Positions 56,298 to 64,000 of a DNA stretch of 64,000 bases are shown piece after piece. A program made the position numbers and the translations under genes. Within the stretch, counting starts at the first letter, position 1; each line of letters starts with the position of its first letter. The notes below the pieces were generated by a model. It did not search any database and had not been told where the DNA came from. It saw only the letters and a list, made by a program, of their open reading frames with translations. Source of the DNA: an uncultured Eubacteriales bacterium (GTDB lineage Bacteria; Bacillota; Clostridia; Oscillospirales; Oscillospiraceae). The DNA lies in contig UQWI01000005.1 of assembly GCA_900544765.1 (NCBI GenBank), positions 124,001 to 188,000 on the forward strand, given 5' to 3'.

Positions 56298-57590
56298 TTA
56301 TCCCAGTGAAATTTGTGCCTCGCACTGCGCCTGCGCGTTGTCGAGCGCCTCCTGCACGCTTATGGTGCCTGCGGCGGCGGCCTCAAGCTGCTGGCCGATG
56401 ATGTCGCTCATGAGGGCGTAGTCCTCGATGACGGGCGGGACGACCAGGTAGTCAAGGCTCTCGAACACGGCCTCGCGGTTGTCCGGCGGGGTCAGGTCGA
56501 GGTAGCTGGAAAGAGTCTCCTCGTCGTTGATGGCGGGCAGATCCCAGCCAGCCTCGATGCGAATCTCCGCTGCCTTCGGGCTGGAGCAGAGCCAGGTTAT
56601 CCAGGTCATGGCCGCTTCCTTGTTCTCGCTGGCCTCGTTGACGACGCAGGCGTTGGAGAAGAAGTGGGTGGCCTTCTGAGTCATGCCGGGCTCGACGGCG
56701 ATGTCCCACTCGAAGTCGCAGCTCTCGGCGAAGGTGTTGAACGACCAGATTCCGGTGGGTATCATGCCCAGACGGCCGCTCATGAAGAGGTCCCAGTCGC
56801 TCATGCCGCCCATCTGCTCAGCGGTGGGCTGGACGTTGCTGACCAGTACGCGGTCGGCCATCATCTGGGCCGCAGCCACGTTCTCGGGAGAGTTAATCGT
56901 GAACTCGGTCTTGTCCTCGTTGAGCAGGCTGCCGCCGAACTGGGCGCAGGCCTTGTAGAACTCGTTGTAGGTCAGCGGCTGGTAGTAGCCGTAGATGTCG
57001 TCGCCCAGGGCGCGGATGGCCTCGGCGGCTGCCTGGACGTCGTCCTGAGTCCAGTCGGAGGTCGGATACTCGAGATTGGCCTGGTCGAAGAGGTCCTTGT
57101 TATAGACCAGGACGACGTTGGAGAAGTTGCCGGGCAGGCCGTACTGGACGCCGTCAACGGTGAAGGCGGAGAGCGCAGTCTCGTCAAGGCCGCTCAGGTC
57201 CACGCCCTCGATGGGGGCGAGCGCGCCCATGCCGGCGTAGGCGGCGAAGTTCTCTATGTTCATCTCGAAGCAGTCGGGGGCGGTACCGCCGACAATGCGG
57301 GTCTGCATCTGGGTGAAGTAGTCGTCGATGGCGATGGTTTCAATTTCTACGGTGATGTTCGGGTATTCCTCGTGGAACGCCTCATACATACGCTGCAGGG
57401 TCTCCTCGTTTCCACCGGAAGAGTTGAAGTTGCAGTAGGTAATGGTTACGGGTTCGGACGCGACGTCGCCGCCGCTCTCAGCGGGTGCGGTGGGCTCGGA
57501 ACTGGGCTCGCTCGTCTGCGTGCCGCAGGCCGACAGGACCATCAGCAGGGAGAGGCAGCAGGCCAGGACTGCAAACAACCTCTTTTTCAT
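56298..57590 (-). CDS. ABC sugar-binding lipoprotein (MalE/UgpB type, family 1)
   Basis: 430 aa. Signal peptide with lipobox LSAC (Cys about residue 22), then a Ser/Thr/Pro/Glu-rich linker and a family 1 solute-binding fold (VTITYCNFNSSGG, GMIPTGIWSFNTF, AAMTWITWLCSSPKAAE). Anchored outside the membrane, it delivers an oligosaccharide to the two permeases. GGAGG is 10 bases before the ATG. A hairpin lies 128 bases before the gene (57718-57732), where lacI reads into it. Confidence 0.92.
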   Translation of the reverse strand: MKKRLFAVLACCLSLLMVLSACGTQTSEPSSEPTAPAESGGDVASEPVTITYCNFNSSGGNEETLQRMYEAFHEEYPNITVEIETIAIDDYFTQMQTRIVGGTAPDCFEMNIENFAAYAGMGALAPIEGVDLSGLDETALSAFTVDGVQYGLPGNFSNVVLVYNKDLFDQANLEYPTSDWTQDDVQAAAEAIRALGDDIYGYYQPLTYNEFYKACAQFGGSLLNEDKTEFTINSPENVAAAQMMADRVLVSNVQPTAEQMGGMSDWDLFMSGRLGMIPTGIWSFNTFAESCDFEWDIAVEPGMTQKATHFFSNACVVNEASENKEAAMTWITWLCSSPKAAEIRIEAGWDLPAINDEETLSSYLDLTPPDNREAVFESLDYLVVPPVIEDYALMSDIIGQQLEAAAAGTISVQEALDNAQAQCEAQISLG

Positions 57591-57705
57591 TTCTCATTTC
57601 CTCCTTGAAAGTTAGTTCATATGCTCGGTAGGCTCGCGCGTTGCCTACTTATAGCTGGTCGCTTGGCCGCGGGCGTTCAGCCAGAAAACACGGAAAGCTC
57701 ACATG

Positions 57706-57737
57706 CGCGCATTGTCAGCAGGCGCAGCCTGCCTCGC
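57706..57737 (-). terminator. Hairpin between lacI and the binding-protein gene
   Basis: GCGCG ... GCAGGC GCA GCCTGC ... CGCGC nested stem without T-tract. It may partly stop lacI transcription or stabilise the 5' end of the transporter mRNA. No clear separate promoter or operator palindrome is seen in 57591-57802; TATAAG at about 57650 lacks a good -35. Confidence 0.4.
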
Positions 57738-57802
57738 GCATTGCCGGAGTAAGGTCAAAGGTTCAGAAGCAAATTCTGGAGCTGTGCTTGATTTCTGCGT
57801 GC

Positions 57803-58831
57803 TCACACTCTCTTAACGCTTCCACGCTCAACCAGCGTGACCGGCAGGATGAGCTCCTGTTTGGTAAGCTCCGGCTCGTTGATGTTGCGAATCAGCAGTT
57901 CAACAGCCTTCTCGCCCTTGAGCGAAATCTGCTGCTTGACCGTGGAAAGGCCGGGGGTGAGATACTGGGCAATTTCGAGGTCGTCGAAGCCCATGAGCGA
58001 GATGTCCTCCGGCACGCGCACGCCGCGCTCGTAGAACGCCTTGGCCGCGCCTATGGCCAGAATGTCTGCCGCGGCGACGATCGCGGTGGCCCGGGTCTGC
58101 GAATCCATGAGCCGGTTCGCGCTCTCAATGCCGTCGGAGTAGTCTATATTCCCCTCGAACACCAGCTCCGGGTGGAATTCGACACCGTACTCGGCCAGTG
58201 CGTCCCTGTACCCGGCCAGGCGCTTCTTCATAACGCCGTTGTCCTTGATGCGCCCACAGAAGAAAGCTATGTCCCTGTGGCCGCACTCCAGGACGTGCTT
58301 CGTGGCGAGATAACTGCCGTAGGCGTCGTCTATGCGCACGTTGTGATAGTAGTGGTCGTTGCAGTAGCTGTCTATGAGCACTATGGGTATCTGGCTCTTC
58401 TTCATCTGCTGATAGAACTCATCGGGGTACATGCCTATGACAATGATGCCGTCCAGGTTGCGCTCCTTGGCCAGCATCAGATAGCTCTCGTTCGCGTCCG
58501 TCGCGGAGATGAGGACGTGATAGCCCTTCTGCCGCGCGCAGAGTTCTATGCTGCCGAGTATCTCGGAGTAGAACTGGTTCTGGAACATCAGCCTGCCGCC
58601 GCCCTCGGTCTGTGGCACGACCACGCCTATGAGCTTGCTTGAGCGCCCCGCGCTTGAGAGCGTGCGAGCGGCCATGTTGGGGGCGTAACCCAGCTCCTTG
58701 ATGGCCCGCTCGACGCGCTTGCGCGTTTCGTCGGATATGGGCCTCTTGCCGCTTATCGCATAGCTGACCGCCGCCGTGGTTACGCCGGCCGCCTGGGCTA
58801 CGTCTTTCATAGTCACTCTCTGGTTCGCCAT
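57803..58831 (-). CDS. LacI-family transcriptional regulator
   Basis: 342 aa. N-terminal HTH (MKDVAQAAGVTTAAVSYAISGKRPISDETRKRV) with hinge NMAARTL, then a periplasmic-binding-protein-like sugar-sensing domain (about 62-335). It is first in the minus-strand operon and diverges from the glycosidase/phosphorylase genes. Two palindromes in the divergent region fit its operators. The inducer is expected to be the imported sugar or a breakdown product. AGGTG precedes the ATG. Confidence 0.94.
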   Translation of the reverse strand: MANQRVTMKDVAQAAGVTTAAVSYAISGKRPISDETRKRVERAIKELGYAPNMAARTLSSAGRSSKLIGVVVPQTEGGGRLMFQNQFYSEILGSIELCARQKGYHVLISATDANESYLMLAKERNLDGIIVIGMYPDEFYQQMKKSQIPIVLIDSYCNDHYYHNVRIDDAYGSYLATKHVLECGHRDIAFFCGRIKDNGVMKKRLAGYRDALAEYGVEFHPELVFEGNIDYSDGIESANRLMDSQTRATAIVAAADILAIGAAKAFYERGVRVPEDISLMGFDDLEIAQYLTPGLSTVKQQISLKGEKAVELLIRNINEPELTKQELILPVTLVERGSVKRV

Positions 58832-58847
58832 TTATATGCACCTCGCT

Positions 58848-58867
58848 AATTTAAGCGATTAAATTAG
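58848..58867. promoter_or_regulatory. Operator O1 of the LacI-type regulator
   Basis: TAATTTAAGCGATTAAATTA, palindromic at 18 of 20 positions around a central CG, as LacI/GalR operators are. It covers about +5 to +24 of the lacI transcript. Confidence 0.8.
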
Positions 58868-58878
58868 TTCCTGACTTA

Positions 58879-58907
58879 ATATTAGCCAATGCGCCGCCGA
58901 ATGTCAA
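58879..58907 (-). promoter_or_regulatory. lacI operon promoter
   Basis: On the minus strand TTGACA (58902-58907), 17-base spacer, TAATAT (58879-58884). Confidence 0.88.
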
Positions 58908-58937
58908 GAGTATTTTTTACATTCAGCACAATTTTTA

Positions 58938-58965
58938 TTGACAACGGTCGTGTTTGTGATATGAT
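58938..58965 (+). promoter_or_regulatory. Promoter of the glycosidase-GH65 operon
   Basis: TTGACA (58938-58943), 16-base spacer, TATGAT (58960-58965) with TGA before the -10. Confidence 0.88.
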
Positions 58966-58989
58966 GTTAACAACATCAGAACGGTTAAA

Positions 58990-59009
58990 TTTTTTAAACG
59001 ATTAAATTA
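58990..59009. promoter_or_regulatory. Operator O2 of the LacI-type regulator
   Basis: TTTTTTAAACGATTAAATTA; shares the right half CGATTAAATTA and most of the left half with O1. It lies at about +18 to +37 of the plus-strand transcript, just before the SD, where a repressor would act as a roadblock. Confidence 0.75.
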
Positions 59010-59024
59010 TTGCGAGGTTTGCCT

Positions 59025-60824
59025 ATGAGAGAGCTGTACCTTCCAACGGGAAACGAGTATGTCTCGCTGCCCGACATCAGCGAGCGCACGGCTGCAATCT
59101 GGAGCTTTTCCTGCCTGCACATGGGCGCAAAGGGGCTGGTTGAGTTCCATGGCGACGGCTCAGTTCCTGTTATGGCGCCGTTTGTACATAGCAGAGGTGC
59201 GAACTTGCCTCTGACGGACATGGCCTGGCAGCGTCTGGAATACTGGGCGCCGGAGTTCACTGCCCATGCCGGCAGTCTGACGGTGCGCGGAACCATACTC
59301 GCCCCCGTGGGCGAGCGCGGGTTTATATACCGGTTAAGCCTTGAGAACCCGACGGCCTCGGCCATAGACGCCGCCTACGGCCTGAGCGGCCTCTGGGCAG
59401 GGGCGCGCGTATGTATCAACGAGAGCCGCGAGATACGGGGCGAGATGAGCGTCACGGACAGCCTGTGGAACTCGGGCCCCGTGTTTGAACTCAGTTGCGG
59501 ACTGCCCTTCCTGGCGTTTGCCCCGATGTGCGAGCGCGAAATTGACGCGATCCACGCCGAAACCGGCGCCGGCACATCCTACCGGCTGACAAGGTGCGTT
59601 ACGCTCGGCCCCGGCGAGAGCGAGAGCTGCTGCTTCTACTGGGGACTTGGCTACGAGGAAGTCGCCGCTGCCACCAGCGCCAAGGAGATGCTCCGGCAGG
59701 GATGGAACCACGAGTTGAAAACGACCCTCGACTATTTGCGCAGCCGCTCCTGGCATACGGACGACGCGCATCTGCGCGCACTGTACAACACGAATCTCTT
59801 TTTCTGCATCTTCTACTCCACCGGCCGGACAATAGACACCGAGGAGCTCGTCCTGATCACCAGCCGCAGCCCGCGCTACTACGTCTCGGCGGCGTATTGG
59901 GACAGGGACAGCCTGTTTTGGAGCTTCCCCGGCATACTCGACGCCGACGCCGCGCTTGCGCGCGAAATGCTGCTCTACGCCTTTGGGCGGCAGGGACGCA
60001 ACATAGGCACCCACTCGCGCTTCATAGACGGCACGGTGCTGGAGCCGGGCTTTGAGCTCGACGAGCTCGTGGCGCCCGTGATAGCGCTCGAGCGCTATGT
60101 CAAGGCTACGGGCGACGAGAGCGTACTGGCCATACCCGATGTTGCCGCCGGTGTGGAGCGCATACTGCACACACTCAATTCCATGCGCCATGACAGTGAA
60201 TGGCTCTATGAGACCTTCCTGATGCCCACGGACGACATGCACACATACCCTTACCTGAGCTATGACAACGTCCTGGTCTGGCGCGCACTGCGCGCGCTTG
60301 CCCGGCTATATCCGGAGCGCTGCGGCGCTCTTGCGCAGGAGGCCGAGGCTGTACGCGAGGCCGTCTACCGTTTCTGCACCGACGAGGGCGAATTCGGGCG
60401 CTACTTTGTCTGGAGTACAGACCTCGCCGGTCACAGCGACGTCTACGACGAGCCGCCCGGCTCGCTGCTGCTCCTGCCATACCTGGGCTTCTGCGCCGCA
60501 GACGACCCCATCTGGCTCAACACCGCGCGCATGATACGCTCGCCGGACTACGCATACAGCTTTGCCGATTGCGAATTCGCCGACATAGGCTGCGCTCACG
60601 CGCCGCATCCCTGGCTGCCGAGCGTGGCCAACAGCCTGCTCTCGGGTGAGAGTGGGCGCGCGCTGGATATACTCCGCCGCGCGGAGCTGGACAACGGCAT
60701 CGTCTGCGAGAGCATAGACGAACACACGGGCGAGTGCGCCACCGGCGAGCACTTTGCCACCGCCGCAGGCTTTGTCTGCCACGCGCTCAGATACGCTTTA
60801 GGAGGCGTCGAGTATGAGGAATGA
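59025..60824 (+). CDS. Unassigned (alpha/alpha)6-barrel-type glycosidase
   Basis: 599 aa, no signal peptide. Residues 1-220 look beta-rich (N-terminal sandwich), the rest helical. Conserved-looking acidic/aromatic clusters: YYVSAAYWDRDSLFWSFPG (about 290-310), RFIDGTVLEPGFELDELVAPVIALERYVKATGD (about 340-370) and SDVYDEPPGSLLLLPYLGF (about 475-495). This is the style of GH125, GH63 and MGH1-like enzymes, but I cannot place it in one family. Catalytic Asp/Glu could be in WDRDS and DEPPG. It is co-transcribed with a GH65 phosphorylase and under the LacI operator, so a carbohydrate role is safe; the reaction is not known. GCGAGG is the SD. Confidence 0.7.
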   Translation: MRELYLPTGNEYVSLPDISERTAAIWSFSCLHMGAKGLVEFHGDGSVPVMAPFVHSRGANLPLTDMAWQRLEYWAPEFTAHAGSLTVRGTILAPVGERGFIYRLSLENPTASAIDAAYGLSGLWAGARVCINESREIRGEMSVTDSLWNSGPVFELSCGLPFLAFAPMCEREIDAIHAETGAGTSYRLTRCVTLGPGESESCCFYWGLGYEEVAAATSAKEMLRQGWNHELKTTLDYLRSRSWHTDDAHLRALYNTNLFFCIFYSTGRTIDTEELVLITSRSPRYYVSAAYWDRDSLFWSFPGILDADAALAREMLLYAFGRQGRNIGTHSRFIDGTVLEPGFELDELVAPVIALERYVKATGDESVLAIPDVAAGVERILHTLNSMRHDSEWLYETFLMPTDDMHTYPYLSYDNVLVWRALRALARLYPERCGALAQEAEAVREAVYRFCTDEGEFGRYFVWSTDLAGHSDVYDEPPGSLLLLPYLGFCAADDPIWLNTARMIRSPDYAYSFADCEFADIGCAHAPHPWLPSVANSLLSGESGRALDILRRAELDNGIVCESIDEHTGECATGEHFATAAGFVCHALRYALGGVEYEE

Positions 60825-62916
60825 CGTAAAACTTGACGGTTGGACGCTCACTGCCACGGGCCCGGAGAGCGACCGCTTCCTCGAGAGTGTGTTCTTTACC
60901 GGTTCCGGCCGCATGGGCGCGCGCGGCGTAACCGCCTTCAGGACGGCGCCGAGGCCGCTGGACTGCGGGCTCTTTGTCGCGGGCATCTTCGACCGCATCA
61001 CGGAGGGCTCTCCGATAACCGACTTTGCCGCGCTGCCCACGCCCGTGTGGGCAGACATAGAGCTCGGCGGTGGGCGGCACGCGTCAATCTGCTCCGAGGT
61101 CACGCGCACACTGAATCTGCGCACTGGAGAGCTGCGCTTCGACTACGACGTCGCGGGCGGCGCACACGTCACGGAGCGGCGGCTCTTCTCTCTCGCCGAC
61201 CCCGGCTATGTGTTCGAGCGGTTCGAGATAAGTTCCGAAACGCCCGTCACGCTCACGCTCGGCGTGGACGACAGCCCACGCAACTGTCCCATACCAGACG
61301 ATCAAGTCAAGGAAAACAGCGAGGTCGTGCAGATGTTCCGCGCCATCGAGTCCTCGCAGACACATCGGGCGTACTTGACGCGCTTCACCGGCTTGAGGCT
61401 CGACTATTATCTGAGTTTCAGTCCCGCGCCGGCGGGCTTCACGCCAGAGGGCGGCGCGCGCTTCACCGGGCGCACTCTCCGCGTGGACTGCGCCTGTCGC
61501 GTCTCAACAAGCCGGGACGTCGACCCGCGGCTCAGGCCGCTCAGCCCGGACGAGGACGCGTACGACGCCGCGCTCTCGCGCGCCGCGGCCACGCTCGCTC
61601 AGCGCTGGGCCGAGTGCGAGGTCAAAATCGGCGGCGACAGCCAGAGCGAGAGCGCGCTGCGCTATGTTATGTACCAGCTCATGGCCAACTGCCCGGCCCG
61701 CGACGGCACGGTAAGCATCGGTGCGCGCGGTCTCACGCACACGCGCTACAAAGGCTGCTGCTTCTGGGACACGGACATGTTTCTCATGCCGTTTTATCTG
61801 CTGACCGACCCGGATAGCGCGAGAAATCTGCTCGAGTTCCGCGTACGCACTCTGCCCGCCGCGCGTGAGCACGCGAAAAAGATGAACGGCACGGGCGCGC
61901 GTTACCCTTGGATGGTCTCCCTCGACGGCAGCGAACAGTGCGAAAGCTGGGACATCGGCTGCAGCGAGGTGCACGTCACCGCCGACATCGCCTACGCCGC
62001 CGGACAGTACCTCGACTGGACGGGTGACGAGGACTTTTTGCTGCGCGGCGGCGCAGAGCTGCTCATCGAAACGGCACGCTTCTGGCCCAGCCGATACTCT
62101 CCCGTACCCGGCGGCGGTGTAAACCTCCTGTTCTGCAAAGGCCCCGACGAGTACTGCGGCATTACGAGTAACAATCTGTACACCAACTGCATGGTGCGGC
62201 ACAACATATCCCTGGCCATAGATGCCGCCCGCCGTCTATCGAGCCTCGACCCCGCGCAGCTCTCTCGCCTCGGCGTAACGCCCGGAGAGCTTGACTCGCT
62301 TTCGGCCTTCTCAGGGAAAATAAAGCTCCCCAGGGACGCAAAGACCGGCCGCTGGAGGCAGGACGACACCTTCCACCTGCTGGAACCGGTTGACATAACT
62401 ACTATAAAACCGGACGACAGCGCGGCCTACTCGCGCGTGTGCTTCGATGCGCTTCAGCGGCTCAAGGTCATAAAGCAGGCAGATGTGCTGCTGCTCATGT
62501 CGCGCTTCCCAGAGCGCTTTACGCAGAGCGAAAAACTCGCCGCGTGGGAAGATTTCGAGCCGTTGTGCATCCACGACTCCACGCTCAGCTTCGCCACCCA
62601 CGCGCTGTTCGCAGCTCAGTGCGGCCTGACGGACGAGGCACGGCGCTACTTTGACAAGGCGCTCTGGCTGGATTTGCGCTCCGTCATGGGCAACACCGGC
62701 AAGGAGGGACTGCATCTGGCCTGCCTCGGCGAGACGTATCAGGCGGTAGTGTTTGGTTTTGCCGGCCTGCACATTGAAAGCGAGCGTCCGACGATAGCAC
62801 CGAATTTGCCCGCAGGCTGGAGTTCGCTTGAGTTCCCGTTTTACTTTCGCGGGAAGCGCTATTTTGCCCAAATAAGTCCAGCCTATGCTAGGTCATGCTT
62901 AGTTTCAGCTCTTTAA
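60814..62916 (+). CDS. GH65 family glycoside phosphorylase
   Basis: 700 aa. Inverting alpha-glucoside phosphorylase family (maltose, trehalose, kojibiose, nigerose and related enzymes) releasing beta-glucose-1-phosphate. N-terminal sandwich about 1-260, then the (alpha/alpha)6 barrel with GCCFWDTDMFLMPFYLL, catalytic Glu446 in GPDEYCGITSNNLYTN, and KQADVLLLMSRFP. The final domain has LHIESERPTIAPNLPAGW. FWDTD in place of the commoner FWDTE and GPDEYC in place of GPDEYH suggest a non-standard acceptor site. Starts 11 bases inside the previous gene with GGAGG. Supplies the substrate for PgmB. Confidence 0.9.
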   Translation: MRNDVKLDGWTLTATGPESDRFLESVFFTGSGRMGARGVTAFRTAPRPLDCGLFVAGIFDRITEGSPITDFAALPTPVWADIELGGGRHASICSEVTRTLNLRTGELRFDYDVAGGAHVTERRLFSLADPGYVFERFEISSETPVTLTLGVDDSPRNCPIPDDQVKENSEVVQMFRAIESSQTHRAYLTRFTGLRLDYYLSFSPAPAGFTPEGGARFTGRTLRVDCACRVSTSRDVDPRLRPLSPDEDAYDAALSRAAATLAQRWAECEVKIGGDSQSESALRYVMYQLMANCPARDGTVSIGARGLTHTRYKGCCFWDTDMFLMPFYLLTDPDSARNLLEFRVRTLPAAREHAKKMNGTGARYPWMVSLDGSEQCESWDIGCSEVHVTADIAYAAGQYLDWTGDEDFLLRGGAELLIETARFWPSRYSPVPGGGVNLLFCKGPDEYCGITSNNLYTNCMVRHNISLAIDAARRLSSLDPAQLSRLGVTPGELDSLSAFSGKIKLPRDAKTGRWRQDDTFHLLEPVDITTIKPDDSAAYSRVCFDALQRLKVIKQADVLLLMSRFPERFTQSEKLAAWEDFEPLCIHDSTLSFATHALFAAQCGLTDEARRYFDKALWLDLRSVMGNTGKEGLHLACLGETYQAVVFGFAGLHIESERPTIAPNLPAGWSSLEFPFYFRGKRYFAQISPAYARSCLVSAL

Positions 62917-62939
62917 TACTCGGAGCGCAGCGACGCAAA

Positions 62940-62969
62940 ACAGCCCGGATGCTCAGGCATCCGGGCTGT
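62940..62969. terminator. Bidirectional terminator between GH65 and the sigma-like gene
   Basis: ACAGCCCGGATGC TCAG GCATCCGGGCTGT, flanked by AAAA on the left (U-tract for the minus transcript). Confidence 0.85.
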
Positions 62970-63015
62970 TAAACGCACATACATGGGAACCATGTATAGA
63001 AGTGCGCCCTTGGAC

Positions 63016-63999
63016 TTATTCAAACGCTACCAGCATCCTCTTCGGCAGCTTTTCTCCCGTGTGCGCTCTCAAATAGCGGGCGGCTTTATTTGCAAAGCGG
63101 TGGGTTTTGGTCGTGTCCAACTCAGCAAGAGTGTTTATTTTAAGCTCTCCGGTTGACAGATCAAGCGTGAACTCACCCCAAGCTCCGTCGCTATCGGCCT
63201 GGTAGCGGTAGGTGCCGGGCGCGGCGCGCTCTATTCGGACGACGTGCAGCTCGCCTAACTCGACGAGATTCAGCGTCAGCCTTTCCACTGCACGACGGTA
63301 GGCACGCTCTGCGGTTCGCGGGCTGGACGACTCGAACTCGATCGCCAAGTCCTCAAAGCTCGCGCGCTCGCTGAGCGTCGCAACACGTCCGCAGGTCATG
63401 CAAATTGCGTTTCTCTTTTCCATCAGCGTCTGCTCGCGGTAGCTCAGCTTTGCAAACGCCTCGCGCACCTTCTCGGCGCAGATTCCGTCCCACAGCACAT
63501 CTGCGTAATCCCAAGAGTAGCTTGCCTCTGCATCGTTCTCCAGCGGAGAGGTACTCAGCATGAGCTGGGCAATCTTCAAAAACCTTCTCGCGGTTGCTTC
63601 TGAGCAGCCGCGTTTTTTTATGAACTCCTCAACCGCCTCGCGCTGTTCAGTTCCGTACATGAGCGCTCCCATGCGCCGCGCGGCCTTGTACTCGTCGAGG
63701 TTTGAGAACGAGCCAGCCTCTTCCAGCATCCGCATACGCAACAGCGCGTTCATAACGTCGTGGTGCACAAAAGTCGAAAACTGAATACCTTTACCCGCGT
63801 CGAAGTCCTTCCATCGCTCAAGCATCGCGGCGGCGCAGGCGAGCTTGTAGTCCATAAACGTCTCCGCATCGAACGCGCGCTTGCCGAGGAATTTTCGCAC
63901 AATCTCGTTGAGCTTCGGCTCGTAATCGCGGAGGAAACTCTCAAATGTGCCGCTTCCTTCGCCGGGTGGCTCACCGCTGCGGAACGCGTTTTCTGCCTG
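63016..63999 (-). CDS. Sigma-70-like factor, 5' end outside the window
   Basis: The frame stays open to the window edge, so the N-terminus is missing; at least 327 aa are seen. Near the visible start, YEPKLNEIVRKFL ... FMDYKLACAAAMLERWKDFDAGKGIQFSTFVHHDVMNALLRM is a good sigma region 2 (core binding and -10 recognition). Further on, LSYREQTLMEKR and FEDLAIEFESSSPRTAERAYRRAVERLTLNL resemble region 4 HTH. About 75 extra C-terminal residues (VVRIERAAPGTYRYQADSDGAWGEF) have no counterpart in standard sigmas. Target regulon unknown. Confidence 0.65.
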   Translation of the reverse strand, partial: QAENAFRSGEPPGEGSGTFESFLRDYEPKLNEIVRKFLGKRAFDAETFMDYKLACAAAMLERWKDFDAGKGIQFSTFVHHDVMNALLRMRMLEEAGSFSNLDEYKAARRMGALMYGTEQREAVEEFIKKRGCSEATARRFLKIAQLMLSTSPLENDAEASYSWDYADVLWDGICAEKVREAFAKLSYREQTLMEKRNAICMTCGRVATLSERASFEDLAIEFESSSPRTAERAYRRAVERLTLNLVELGELHVVRIERAAPGTYRYQADSDGAWGEFTLDLSTGELKINTLAELDTTKTHRFANKAARYLRAHTGEKLPKRMLVAFE

Positions 64000-64000
64000 T

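Overview
The window is dense, GC-rich (clearly above 55 percent by eye) Gram-positive DNA, most like a high-GC member of the Clostridia (Oscillospiraceae-type gut anaerobe; lineage is inference). The support is a HrcA/CIRCE-controlled hrcA-grpE-dnaK cluster, single-chain glycyl-tRNA synthetase, RNase Y, long-form HPF, a SpoIVB sporulation protease, an SLH-domain surface protein, KtrAB, and purine-rich Shine-Dalgarno sites throughout. I saw no rRNA, tRNA, CRISPR array or prophage block.

Layout. 1-8.9 kb: glyQS (-), an M29 aminopeptidase, an LRR surface protein, hpf, an alpha/beta hydrolase, prmA (+) and dnaJ (-). 9-13 kb: dnaK, grpE and hrcA (-) behind a CIRCE promoter, with a MITE-like element directly after dnaK. 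13-19.4 kb: an envelope block of two lipoproteins, an OmpR-type two-component system and an HtrA protease. 19.4-31 kb: a small GIY-YIG-like gene, rny, two polytopic membrane proteins (one a GT39 mannosyltransferase), a PHP phosphoesterase, rpiB, a membrane-anchored GH-like protein and a large MacB-type ABC exporter. 31-41.7 kb: an ion permease, ymdB with an SbcD/SbcC-like pair, a B3/B4 tRNA-domain protein, ktrBA, a VanZ-like protein and a D-2-hydroxyacid dehydrogenase. 41.7-44.2 kb: two decayed IS30-type remnants flank a CBS-containing pyrophosphatase. 44.2-52 kb: an SLH protein with a long leader, spoIVB, an M14 peptidase, an Mrp ATPase, a CDF transporter and a truncated XRE-type gene.

52.1-62.9 kb is the best functional unit: a LacI-controlled divergent carbohydrate locus. 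The minus arm reads lacI, binding protein, two permeases, GH31, beta-phosphoglucomutase. The plus arm reads an unassigned (alpha/alpha)6-type glycosidase and a GH65 phosphorylase. Two near-identical palindromes, one in each divergent promoter region, look like LacI operators. The logic is uptake of an alpha-glucoside, GH31 trimming, GH65 phosphorolysis to beta-glucose-1-phosphate, and conversion to glucose-6-phosphate by PgmB. The window ends inside a sigma-factor-like gene.

Intergenic DNA is unusually rich in short palindromes, often with a CAAAG-type loop, occurring in arrays (window start, 19.86-20.08, 25.19-25.39 and 37.54-37.87 kb). These, the MITE-like element, the IS30 remnants and the long SLH leader are the main features not explained by the genes.
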